Source: Gyrodactylus bullatarudis | Lineage: Eukaryota; Platyhelminthes; Monogenea; Gyrodactylidea; Gyrodactylidae | Reading direction: 5' to 3' | DNA: 64,000 bases | Assembly (NCBI GenBank): GCA_012064415.1 | Contig: SSNU01000235.1 | Coordinates: 124,001-188,000, forward strand | In this document: positions 34,501 through 45,400 of the stretch, piece after piece | Layout of the letters: every line of letters starts with the position of its first letter | Position numbering within the stretch: position 1 is the first letter of the stretch | Program-made: the position numbers and the translations under genes | The notes under the pieces: model-generated | What the model was told of the DNA's origin: nothing | The model's input: only the letters and a program-made list of their open reading frames with translations | Databases searched by the model: none

Positions 34501-35642
34501 ATCCCTTGTTATGTTTGAATTATATTTTCAAGTGACATTTTGTCAATTCTAAAAGAGATATTTCAGTTTTGTCCTTGCAATTTTCAAACTTCCCAAGGGG
34601 ATATTCAATCGAATTTTCTTTCCTCAGATAAAAAATGCATTGACATCAAACATACCTGTTGCAACCTTTTTTGGCAGCTTCTAGCAAAAATTTTGAATGA
34701 ACATGAAAAGTTCCTTTCAACTCTACTGTCTGATCGGATTTGTGAAAGATCAGAAAGTCAAGAGGTTACCAGTCTTGTGAAGCCAAATCAAACCCTTGAT
34801 AATATTCTGAGAATTTATCAAGTCTACAAACTCTCCTATAATTCAATCCAGATAGAGACCATAAGTGATGCTCTAGATGTTTGTCCTTTGGGTCCATGTA
34901 AGGCTCTGATTCTTACCCTGCTAATCATCATGGAAACTGTATGGACGTCGGCAATCTATTGTCCAAAGGCAACTCTCGACACTGAGCGCATTATTAAATC
35001 ATCGATATTCCCAATTGATAGTCAAGAGTATTCAACAATCATTCAAGACAAAATCAATAAGGTTAGAGACACAAAGAGATTTTATTTATTTCACACCATT
35101 CAAAATCAATGGATGTGTTTCAAGAGATTTTATGTGATAATGATTTTTTCTGCCTACAGAACCTACATGGTGACATGTACAAAACCTATGATTCGGATAA
35201 CTACATTTTTGAATGGACCCGTTACCTACTCTGTTATGTATTATCAGTTTCAAAAAAGAAATCCTTATTGAATAATTTACTAAAACATAATGATCGCGTC
35301 TTTGACAATCAGAGTATTGGAAAAAATGAAGATGTGTCATTGGAAATTTGTCAAAATCTTATGGGCTGTTTGCTGAAGAGACTAAGTTCCAGGGAAATTG
35401 TCATCCTCTTATCTGATATACGTAAAAAGTTTAGAACTATTGCATTCAACTCGTACAAATATTTGACAATAAACTCAGATTCTCATTTCGATGGGGAAAG
35501 TGATTTTGGGATTATCACTGCTATTATCCATGCTCATATTTGTGATGATAGACAAACAACCTGCCATCTTGCAGATATTTTTAGATATTTTGGCAACGAT
35601 CTTATCTTTAAAGAACAAAATGATACTGAGGAAGTCAAATAA
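25583..35642 (+). CDS. large helical-repeat protein, candidate Integrator complex subunit 5
   Basis: Thirteen exons join in phase: 25583-25891, 28070-28306, 28377-28518, 28578-28699, 28765-29032, 30040-30141, 30197-30418, 31307-32055, 32531-32842, 33164-33422 (or donor at 33407), 34001-34243, 34556-35061 and 35160-35642. They encode about 1317 residues, almost wholly helical with repeated Leu/Ile/Phe pairs, as in HEAT/ARM-like scaffolds. There is no catalytic motif or membrane segment. The layout resembles INTS5: an N-terminal segment, a C-terminal region with TLLIIMETVW...TERIIKSS, and an end LSSREIVILLSDIRKKFR followed by a short hydrophobic block. INTS5 acts in nuclear snRNA 3'-end processing and transcription attenuation. 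Similarity is weak and the protein is longer than INTS5 (about 1000), so another helical scaffold is possible. The first intron carries transposon relics. Stop TAA overlaps AATAAA. Confidence 0.7.
25960..26300 (-). pseudogene. Tc1/mariner-type transposase fragment, degenerate
   Basis: Reading the minus strand from about 26290, LSPMTIIIDNAPAHSR contains the IDNAPAH block of the second catalytic Asp of Tc1/mariner (IS630-type) transposases. A stop follows after EEEVI. About 30 codons later the frame gives MNPIEPIWSIYKFEMKR, the NPIE-W-K block carrying the last catalytic acidic residue. Only these C-terminal pieces remain, with an in-frame stop and a frame change, and no terminal repeats were found. 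It lies antisense in intron 1 of the large helical gene. Confidence 0.8.
26672..28050. repeat. family B fold-back repeat split by a piggyBac-type MITE
   Basis: The left part 26672-27206 (TATGAAGTTGGGAATCTATA, GATTTGGCGCCAAATCC, AGTGGGAGTGTGGTCC, ATAATTAGCCAAGAAAACC) and the right part 27879-28050 (TTTTGTCTAATTCTGATCTC, TCATTCTCCCACTTACC, CCCAACTTCAAATCAACC) belong to one element. The insert between them is the TTAA-flanked element at 27207-27878. Confidence 0.7.
27207..27878. mobile_element. non-autonomous piggyBac-type MITE (672 bp, TTAA target site)
   Basis: TTAA at 27203-27206 is followed by CCCTTTCGATACC. The other end reads GGTATCGAAAGGA followed by TTAA (27879-27882). Thus 13-bp terminal inverted repeats with one mismatch lie directly inside a TTAA duplication, the hallmark of the piggyBac superfamily. 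No transposase frame is present. A diverged internal copy lies at 38434-38990. It is nested in the family B repeat of this intron. Confidence 0.8.
29033..30039. other. 1-kb intron of the large helical gene, nothing recognised
   Basis: AT-rich, with pyrimidine-rich acceptor at 30031-30039. The 68-codon frame 29264-29470 is not convincing. Confidence 0.4.
30613..31235. repeat. fold-back repeat family C, diverged copy
   Basis: The left arm has CTCGATATTTTTCTCCAGAT and GACCAATTTTGAAATTTCG. The right arm has CGAAATCGATAAAATCTGGC and GAATTCAAGAAAAAATG. The centre shares GGGAAATCGAACCGTTTGAA with 51335-51355. It is intronic and non-coding. Confidence 0.6.
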
Positions 35643-35778
35643 AAATACCATTTTATAATAGAATTATTATTTCTTAACATTCTCAAAATTAGGGAGAAAC
35701 TATACAGCTTCGTGTTAAAAATACTTTATTCAAAGCTAAATGAAGTGAGACCAAAATAGATTATGTAGGCGGGATAAA

Positions 35779-36243
35779 TTAATTATTTTCAATAATCCAT
35801 TCATGATCGACCTTGGTGAAATCAAGGACTTCTTTAGGTTCGAACCAGAGTGCAATTTCCTTTTGAGCACTTTCAACTGAGTCAGATCCATGAATGACGT
35901 TTCTTCCAACACAGAGACAGAAATCTCCACGAATTGTACCAGGATTTGAGTCAATTGGGTTTGTAGCACCAAGGATTGCGCGACCGGTCTTGACAGCGTT
36001 TGGTCCTTCAAAAACCATTGGAACGACTGGACCAGAGTTCATGTATGCGACCAAACCGTTGAAGAATGGTTTTGAACTAAGATCAGAGTAATGTTTTTTG
36101 AGGAGGTCAAGATCAGCATGCATGAGCTTCATACCAACCAATTTCAGGCCACGTTTTTCAAAACGACTGATGCATTCGCCAACAAGTCCACGTTGGACAC
36201 CATCGGGTTTCATCATGATAAAAGTTCTTTCCTTGGGGTTCAT
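35779..36243 (-). CDS. NME1: nucleoside diphosphate kinase (NME1/awd type)
   Basis: The enzyme transfers the gamma-phosphate between nucleoside tri- and diphosphates through a phospho-histidine. The intronless frame gives 154 residues, the standard group I length. ATG 36243 is preferred over the in-frame ATG 36279 because [15 protein letters not shown] matches the usual start. Key features are [11 protein letters not shown] near residue 10 (catalytic-site Lys), the [16 protein letters not shown] loop and NVIHGSDS with the active-site His. The C-terminus is [10 protein letters not shown] followed by the short tail. A minus-strand AATAAA lies near 35725-35730. It is convergent with the helical gene (136 bp) and divergent from afadin (163 bp). 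The lack of introns in a genome with many could mean ancient intron loss or retroposition. Antisense frames over it (35894-36091, 35736-36011) are shadows. Confidence 0.97.
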   Translation of the reverse strand: MNPKERTFIMMKPDGVQRGLVGECISRFEKRGLKLVGMKLMHADLDLLKKHYSDLSSKPFFNGLVAYMNSGPVVPMVFEGPNAVKTGRAILGATNPIDSNPGTIRGDFCLCVGRNVIHGSDSVESAQKEIALWFEPKEVLDFTKVDHEWIIENN

Positions 36244-36406
36244 GTTTGAAAATAGCTTATTCACGTAATGAGAATTCAAAACTAGATACCTAATTGATTT
36301 ATAACAAAAAAGAAAATTCTTTCATTCTTTTGTTTTTCTTTAGTTTTGCGCGAATATTTGAAATAAGTTTACAAAATATTATGACATTAATGAGCATTGA
36401 TAAAAG
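36244..36406. promoter_or_regulatory. 163-bp divergent promoter between NDP kinase and afadin
   Basis: It contains both 5' regions. TTTTGCGCGAATATTTGAAA at 36343-36362 is one of the few CG-containing spots. A TTTTCTTTAG tract at 36334-36343 could be an acceptor for a 5' UTR intron or spliced leader on the afadin side. No TATA box is distinguishable. Confidence 0.45.
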
Positions 36407-39400
36407 ATGAAAGACCTCATTAAGCTCATAAATGCTTGGAATTCATCTCGACTGGATTTATTCAGCATAACTGTCCCCAACGAGGTGAGTTTTAATCTCA
36501 TATTTACTGTATTATAAATAAAAGTTTAGGATTTAGAAGTCTTGAAGACTTTATGACTTGAAATAATGTACACAATAAATTCTAGATTAATTATAATTGT
36601 ACTGTCTATATTTCTACTGCTTTCAAAACATGTATTTTATGATAAAAATTAAGTGTATTCATTCATTCTAACTATCAAGTATGAATCTGGCTACAAGATT
36701 CTGGTACTTTGATGATTTTTTTCAATCTCAAAATAAATAGAAAATTTGAGCTTTCATAACTATCAACTGATGAACCTAAATAGGAAGAATTCAGTTCTTA
36801 GAACGTTATAAAAATGAGTAACCATTGATAATTACATTTTTTGTAAGCATATTTCATTTTTTAACGTATACAATTTGGACAATTTTCAACTGATCATGCT
36901 GTATGAGGAAATTTTTTAATGAAAATTAGAAAATCCTTGGTCATTGAACGTTCATTCAATTTTGTCTGTATTTAAGTGAATATGATAGAAATCTAATTTT
37001 TGGGCGTTTCCTCTTTCCTGGTTTCCTCAAAAAGTCCCCTTTAACAATACATTAGCTTGAAGAATAAAATCCATAATAAAATAAACAATAAAACAATATT
37101 TAAATCTAAAAATAATTCTTCTCCGAGCATTTCTAAGATTTCTTCTCGTAGTTTCTACTGATTTGAGACACTAGATGAACGCTTGTCACTTTTTTCATTT
37201 GTCAGCGAGATTTTTCGAAAGATTTAACCGAATTCTCTTCCTTTAGATGGGTGAATATTTTGGAATTATTCGATTCTACTTTCAAGCAGCTGATGGGAAA
37301 TATTTTTCAAAATGTATTCGAATTTCGAACATGGCCAGTGCTAGACAATTGGTGGATGTTCTAGTTGAGAAATTCCATCCAGACTTGAATATGCTCCCAA
37401 ATGGCAGGTATGCCTTGTATGAGCAAAACTCCAATTTTGGCGGTGAGCTATATCATATTATATTTAATGTATTTTTTTTAATTCCTCAAGCAAGCAATAT
37501 AGAAATGATTCCATCGTCTTTTCAAATAATAATTTCAATACTTCTTTATTTAGAGAAATGGTTGACGGCTCAAAATATAGCTCACTGATTTGAGCCAATA
37601 CATTTTTGTGTTAAGAATTTCGTATAATAATATTAATTCAATCATTGAAATTTGAATAAATCAATTTTTAACTTAATTTCTAACTGAGCATATTTGTCTG
37701 GGATTACAAATTTTCACATTGATAATTATAATTTCTATTGAATAAATCGGTATATTTTTAATGAAAAAAATGTAATTTTCAACCTGATAGTTTACTACAG
37801 TTCTTCTAATTCTTTTCTGGTAAAATGAACCAATCAGAAACTGTCGTTTTATTCAAAAGCCTCGATGAAAAAAAATATAGTCTGAGAAAAAGAAAAGGTT
37901 AATGATTACACACAATTTCATGAGAACAATGCATCGAAATAACTGTGGGACATTTTCAAAAATAATTTTCAATTTCTATCGGAGAACTGATACGAAAGAA
38001 AATTGTTTTAGTAAAATCTTCATTCGATCATCTCAGGGCAGAGATTTCTATTGACGAAACCAAATTTTGCTAAATTTAAAAGTTTTCTTCTCGAGACAAA
38101 TCAGGGTCATTGATAGAATTCAAGAGTTCATCAAACCTCCTCCCTTGTAAAAATAAATCATTAGCCCTGCTAAGAGGTTGTTATCAATAAAGAATATTGG
38201 AATAGGCGCAATGCTGAAAAAATTTTAAAAATTCAGAATTACTTGAAATATGATTGTTATGGACTACGGTATGGGTATTGGGCAAGTACAAACAGTAGAC
38301 GTATTGGACTGGGACTTTATTAAGTTGGGCGAACCATGGGTTACAAGATAAATAACAGATTAATAATACAAATCCTAGGGTTCTTTTAAAGAATATACTT
38401 GGCGTATATTCTAACATCATAACAGTGATAATAAAAACAGGACGAAATTTTATGAAAATGTTTTTTTTCGCATAATTTCATCAGGGTCTGATGTATATTA
38501 AAGTTTACTGGTGAGAACTTAAAAGAATGAAATTCCCGCCAATGAGAGGATTTATTTAGAAATTAATTTTTATAAGACTCAATTAATGTCAAAAAAGATT
38601 AATTTCAAAAAATAATTTCGATCTGATTACAAAAAAACTTAGATGTTGAAGATTTAAAGGGAAAATGGGGTTGAAATTTACTCCATTCTCAAGAGACTCT
38701 TGAGGGATCTACTTTTTAATTTAATGCATAAAAAATATAGCTTGCTCTGAATATAAACTATTCAGCTTCTATGGACATGAATCTTTGGACATTGACAAGT
38801 TTTAATAATTTCCATCAAAAAGGATCCTTTCTGAAAAAAGCTAAAATATCAATGGCATTCTTACGCCTGGTTAACAAGAATTTAGCATGATAGCAATCTT
38901 GGATAGTTTGTGATAAACTATCAAAAAAAAGAATCATGAAATAATGTTTCAAAATCACTGGAAAAAGTTGGTTTGAATATAAGGGTTAATAATCTATGAT
39001 AGAAAAATATAAATCTGTATTTAGGACATTTTTTCCATAGAGAAAGGTTCAGTTTGCCTAAATTATACACTCTGTAATTATTATTTGGATTAGTAGTGGG
39101 GTAAATTCCTTACACAGAGATATGACTAGATGAAGGGGGGGGGTTGATGTAGAGAATATATATACAAGGTTCTACGATGGAACTACACAATGAGTTTTTA
39201 TGATCAATTTCATATCTGTGAGATCGGTTCCTGTTTCTTGCCATCTTTCTTTTGATGCTGTTTGCTGTTCATCTTTGGATTCTAATTTGGACTAATAAAA
39301 ATGTATCTTTTATCATTATTAATTAAAAGTTTATGCATATTTTTTGGATTTTGGTTGAAATCCTTGAAAAAATATCAGAATTGAATTTTTGAGATTAATC

Positions 39401-42400
39401 TTTTATCGCGGTTTCACATTATAGTCATATAAAAATACAATTCGTATAAAACTAAAGCTGACATGTGCTATTTTTACAAAAAAATCAAAATTTCTCTCCG
39501 GATGGTCAGGAACCCTTCATGGAAATGATTTTTTTTTGAAATTTCAAAAATGTGCTAAATTTTCTCTTTTTCAAGTTTAGAGTTTGAAAATTTTGAATTC
39601 CGACGTTTTTCAATTTTGAGCTAAAAATTATTTTTTGACTTCAGTAGAGAAATCATGATAGGCATGGGGAGTTGATCCAGTGAACTTTCAACGCTCATGA
39701 CTCTGGATCGACTTTTCGACTACGATATACTGAAGAGTCTCAATGAAGATGAAACCCTTCTATGCCTGCCAGACATTTTTAAATTGTTTCTTTACGAGCT
39801 TATAAATTACTTCACCGCATCGAACTAGTGATAATAAAAGACAATTATCAAAACCTATAAAAACTAACGATAAAATTTATTATATAAAATACTTATAGAA
39901 AAACAAATATATAAAAAAGTTTACCCTCCTTATCAGACGTAGCTATCCACTTGTTAGATAAAAAATATATCAGACAACTGCTCTAAAATACAATGATTTA
40001 CAATAAAATGTTTAAAATGTGGGGAAATCCTCGATTTTTAAGAAACACAAGGATTTTAGAATAAAATGGAAATTTGATTTTTTCCATTGCAGAAAGGAGA
40101 ATGGGCGCTGACGAATGTCCATTGAAGAATCAGCTGAATTTTGCTTTTGGTAATTCCGAAGTCCGATACATCCTGAGAGACGAATCTAGACTGAATCGTA
40201 GTAACTCTTTCCAGAATATGAATGCACCAGATCCTGTAAGTCTTATTTTCATTTCATAACTCAGAATTTAGCCTAGTCTAAAACAATTTTATTCCTGATG
40301 GAAACATGATTCACAATATGCTTTCAAAGATTCTTAGGATTATTTAGCTGTGTGTACTTTTACAAAATCAAACTAAAAGTGTGCAAATATATATGAATGT
40401 AAATTGATAATTTATAATATATTGGAGCAGAGAAAAAAAATATTTATCAATTTGATCTGATTTTATTATTATTGATACCTAACTAGCAAATATTAAGTCT
40501 TGTAAGAATTCATCAATGTTCCTCATTGTCTTGCATCGATAAAGATATATATTTTATCATTCTAATTAAAATTAACATTTCTTGCATTCCTAACACCTCA
40601 ATAAAACTTGTATGCAAACGTAAATCTTGAAAAAGGGCAGTAAACAATACTAACATAATTTAATTATGATAATTATAGTTACAATTTTAATCGTATTTTT
40701 CATTGGATACAGATGCGACTCATCAACTAATCTCTAATCCTGAATCATTTTAACTAAAATATTACGATTGATGATCTTTTCAATATACCTACAGAAAAAG
40801 ATGTGTTAAACACCAAATTTACATCTTTAAAGGTATCATTAGAGGGATCACTTTAAAAATTATAAGAAGTTTTTCCTTTGATTTTAAGTGGATTTTCAGA
40901 CATGAATTACTGATACATGATGTTTAAAATACATTATCAAGTTTAGATAGTCTTCTTGTTATTACTCTCAAGTATTCATTTAATAATCTGATTCTTTTTA
41001 AACCAATTGAAAATTTCCAATGTAAGGTTACCTACTAAATTAAGAAAATTGAGAGGCGCCTTATTAAAAAACCCCTCTTTTTCACGTGAAAGACGTTGAA
41101 TTTCATCTGGAAATTCCAAAGTTGAAATACTCCACTGATACAACTTAGTATTTTATTTATTGAAAAAATGGAAATCGAAATATTCATTTGGGGATTAATT
41201 CTATCCCATGATTATTAAGAGTTTTCAATGCAATGTATGAAATGGTGAAAGTTAATGATGATTTTATTGAAATAAGAAATTCTCTGCTAATAATAAAAAT
41301 AAGTCTAGTCATCTTAATTCTACCATAGAAAAGGTAGACAGGATAATTTTTAGGTAAGCTAGTCTGCACTAAAGACGCTTCTAAATTTTAAATGCTTTTG
41401 GGTTAATACAAGTTAAGTTTCAAACTTTACACTTGAATTTACATCATTCACCTTGCAAAAAATTGGAATGCTTAACCCTTAAAGTCCCACAGTGATAGTT
41501 CTATCACACATCATTTTAACAACTCATTATTATTCATTAAAGCCTCAGAAAAATTCCCGTTTACCAGCCATTCGATAGGAAATTTATTAATCTCTTGGAA
41601 TACGCAAAGATCTTGGCTATATCATTCGTCAAGCTCGCGCTATTCTAATTTAAAGAGAGTTGTTTTTAAAACGTTTTTTTAAAAATTACTTCCCAGAGTA
41701 ATAATATGATAAAAAATCTTGCTTTTGTGAAAATTTCAGTGACATCACATATAAAAGTCAAATTGAAGGGAAGGATTTTTTTACGTGAAAAGATTTTAAT
41801 TATTGGGCATCTCATGATATTTTTAAATCCGATTTTCACGTCAAATTAATTTTAAATATGATGTCAGTAAACCCTATAAACTCCTTAAAAATTAATAAAT
41901 TAGGGGGATCCTACCAAAATGCATCCCTTATAAATCAAAATTCTTTGTCTACATAGAAGTTAACGAATTTTTCAATAATCTAATAAAATACAGCCCACAA
42001 TTCCAACTGACAAGAAGGAGAAAAAGTCCTCGAAAAGAAATGGATCCAAGACGAGGAAAAAAGAATCCTCTGAACCGCCAATGAGCAAACTAGGTAAGAA
42101 AAATAAACTCAATAATCACAAATATTCATTGATTGTAATTGAAACTCTGATTGATAGATCCGCCATCGAAGAAGGACAAACTCTCTAAGGACTCTTCTAA
42201 ACCTGGGAATAAATCTATGAATGGTAGTTTGAAGAAAATCAACTCAGAGCCAGCCGATGAAATTTTAGCCAGTGAGTAATTCTCATCTCGATAAGTAGAT
42301 TTAATAAATACATGACCTCTTACTACTTGTGAGTAATTAAAATAAAACGGGTATCACTTCAAAGACAACGAATAAAATTCGAGGAATTTTTTTTTGAGTT

Positions 42401-45400
42401 TTTTGTAAATATGACCTTCCTTAAAACTAGATTCTAGCTTTTACTTATCATATACTTTTATTTTTCTCTTGAATATTGTTGGGGTTTGAAATTCATAACC
42501 GGGGCTAAGGAGAACTAGAGTATTAGACCCTTTATTATTAATAATAAATTAATTTCTAATTACTAATTATTAATTAAAAAACCGGTCGTTCTTTAATTAT
42601 TCTGTTGATCTTAGCTAGCTAAGTTGGTCTGAAATATTTAATATTTATTCCTCTCTGCCCTTTTTGTACACCTTGATTACACCATGTATTAGTCATAATA
42701 AAATTTAAGAATGTTTAGAATTATAGATTTATTTCATAGTAATTATATCATAAATATAAGAATATATAAAATCAAAAATTTTCAAGATATGTATATAAAT
42801 CTCTTTTAGCAAATTGAATGTCTTTTCGGGCAATTTCGTTAAATAATGATAGAAGTCTATCGAAGAAGTACAGGGATTTTAGTGCATAATTTAAAGGTCT
42901 ATTCAATTGAAGACATTTGAATGTTGTCATTAGCAAGCTGGAGACATCTCTAGTTCCTTCGGTGTCTCAGAAGTCTTATTTTTGCAAACCCGTTTGATGG
43001 AATGTTACATAAACGAAGAAACCGTTTTTGAATGGCTTCAAGAACAAAAGACATTGATATGACAGAGGGACTTCAAATAGTAGAACAGTATTCAATGGCA
43101 GGTCGAGCATATGTTTTAAAGAGGAAAATGTTTAGCTGCATTGTTTTTGCAGGACTGTGGATGCGCACAGTCCTTGCAGCAAAAATATTAGCAATCGTTT
43201 TTATGTAATTATCGAAACGCAAGTTGTAATCATATTCAAGACCAAGATCACAAACTAAAAATTTTCTTTCAAAAAACTGGATATTAATATTATCATATAT
43301 ATTATTCGAGGGATGAGAAAAAGGAATAAGGTAAAAACTTTTTCCAAAGTTAATTTATAAAGAAAAATAGGACAAGTCTTGTTGCGATTTTGAAATAAAG
43401 TTCATAACAAGATCGGTATCAACAGCATTGTCAGGAAACGAAAAACATATTTTCAAGTCGTCAGCAAATTTGAAAAGTTTAATATTGTCAATATTTGATT
43501 GGACTTTTGAAAAAATAAGATTAAATAATAATGGACCAATACGGCTTCCCTGGGGGACACCAGAGGTAATTTCACGAATTTTTGTTATTGATAGAGACAT
43601 ATTGCGACCGAGACGAAAAGAATAAGTTGATTACATTTAAAAGGTTATAATCATTAACATACTCTGATAGAACATTCATAATGGAGCTGAAAGAGATAGA
43701 ATCGAATGCTTTTTTTAAATCAATGTATATAACTAAATTAAGAATATTTAAGGATTTACATTCTTGAATGTGGGAAAAGAAAGCTAGGAGATTGGTCTCA
43801 GTAGAACGAGAGTTAATAAACCCATGTTGAGTTGGATCAATTCGATTAATATTAATGTGTTTTTTCAATAAGAATAAAATTATTGAGTCCAAAATACAAG
43901 TTAGTTTAGGCAACAAAGAAATAGGACGAAAATCATTTACGGATTCAGGAGATTTGTTCTTGGGGATAGGGTTAATTTTGATTAATAGTAACTCTTTTGG
44001 TAAAGAAAATTTAATAAAAATGGTATAATAATAAAAAGTATACAGGAGATATTTGAAATTAGGGGAACAGTACAATCTTGTTGGTTTCTTTGGAATAGTT
44101 TTAGTAGACAGCTTAATAATATGGTACAAAAATAGGCTAATGTTAAGATATTCATTGTAGTATTTTGAGAGGGAAGAAATAAGTTCAAAGTTTAGGATTT
44201 TTAGGTTCTTTGAGGGAATAACAGACTGATCAGGATTAATATCGATATATCCTAATAAGGAGTAAGGATCTTTACCAGATATAATATCAAGGGAATAATA
44301 TGACACATCTAAAAAGTCAGGCTTCAGTATTACATCAAGAATATTATTACTGGCTTTGTGAGTGGGGTGGCTAACAATCTGATTGATTCCATAGTAATGA
44401 AAAAATCTAGCAAGGAAATTCTTTGGAAAATTCCAATTTTCTTTAGGTAGATTAAGATCACCAATTACGAATGGGAGTAGGTTAAGATCCATGATAGGCT
44501 TTAACTTATTGACAAGGAGAATATCATCAGGTTTACGTGAAAGGGGAGAATGATAAATACAAATGATCAAATAATTAATATCACCGGATGATATGGTAAA
44601 TGCAATGTATTCTATCTTACTAGAAAGACTATCAGTAGCAATAATTTGGAATTTAATGTTTTAAATGTATACTAAGGTGCCAACATGGTATCTTACGATC
44701 GCATCTAATAAAGGAATAGTTATTTATGAATAAAGTATTATCAAGACATGAGTCGTTCAACCAAGTTTCTGTCAGGAATATGATATCAAAGTTATTGAAT
44801 GTAATAAATTTTTTTAACATGTCAAAAATTGTGAAAATGGACATAACATTGGCATAAAATAAAGGATAAACGCTTAGAATTAGATTCAGGTTTATGGTTA
44901 AAATAGTTAATTCGGATCTTGGACTGGAAATAATTTCAACTTACGTCTTTTGGCCTCTATCATACTTTGAGATAAATCACGACCAATATAAATTTTCTTT
45001 AGTTCATCAATTTGAGATATTTTTTTTCATGAATACGGTATAAGGAATACGAGAGGTGAAAACGACTAAGTCTTTTGGGTTTTTTATCAAAAGATTTACC
45101 AAATCTAAAGTGGCAATGTATAGATGGTTTTGGAGTACCAGGGCAAGCAGCCTCAAAGATTTTAGCACAGATATTTTCAACATCAGCATCTTCTGGAGAA
45201 TTGTATATCATCATATTATTTTCACGAAGAGTTTCTTCTAATAGTGGTGTTTATTCAAATATCATTAGCTCAACCCCTCTTGACTATTAGAAAAAACCTC
45301 TTTTGATAAATTCATGAATTTTATTAGCCAATAATACAAATAAGTACAAATTTTCACAATACCAAACCTGTCATTGTTATAAAACTAATACAAATGAATA

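Noticed and set aside
35086..35340. Antisense 84-codon frame and the plus-strand read-through of intron 35062-35159
   Set aside because: The phase-consistent splice from 35061 to 35160 explains the region.
35894..36091. 65-codon plus-strand frame and 91-codon minus frame (35736-36011) over the NDP kinase
   Set aside because: Shadows of the strongly conserved NDP kinase frame in other frames.
43428..43625. Plus-strand frame with GTPEVISRIF-like peptide, and plus frames at 45056-45290
   Set aside because: Antisense of LINE reverse transcriptase and frame 1 sequences.
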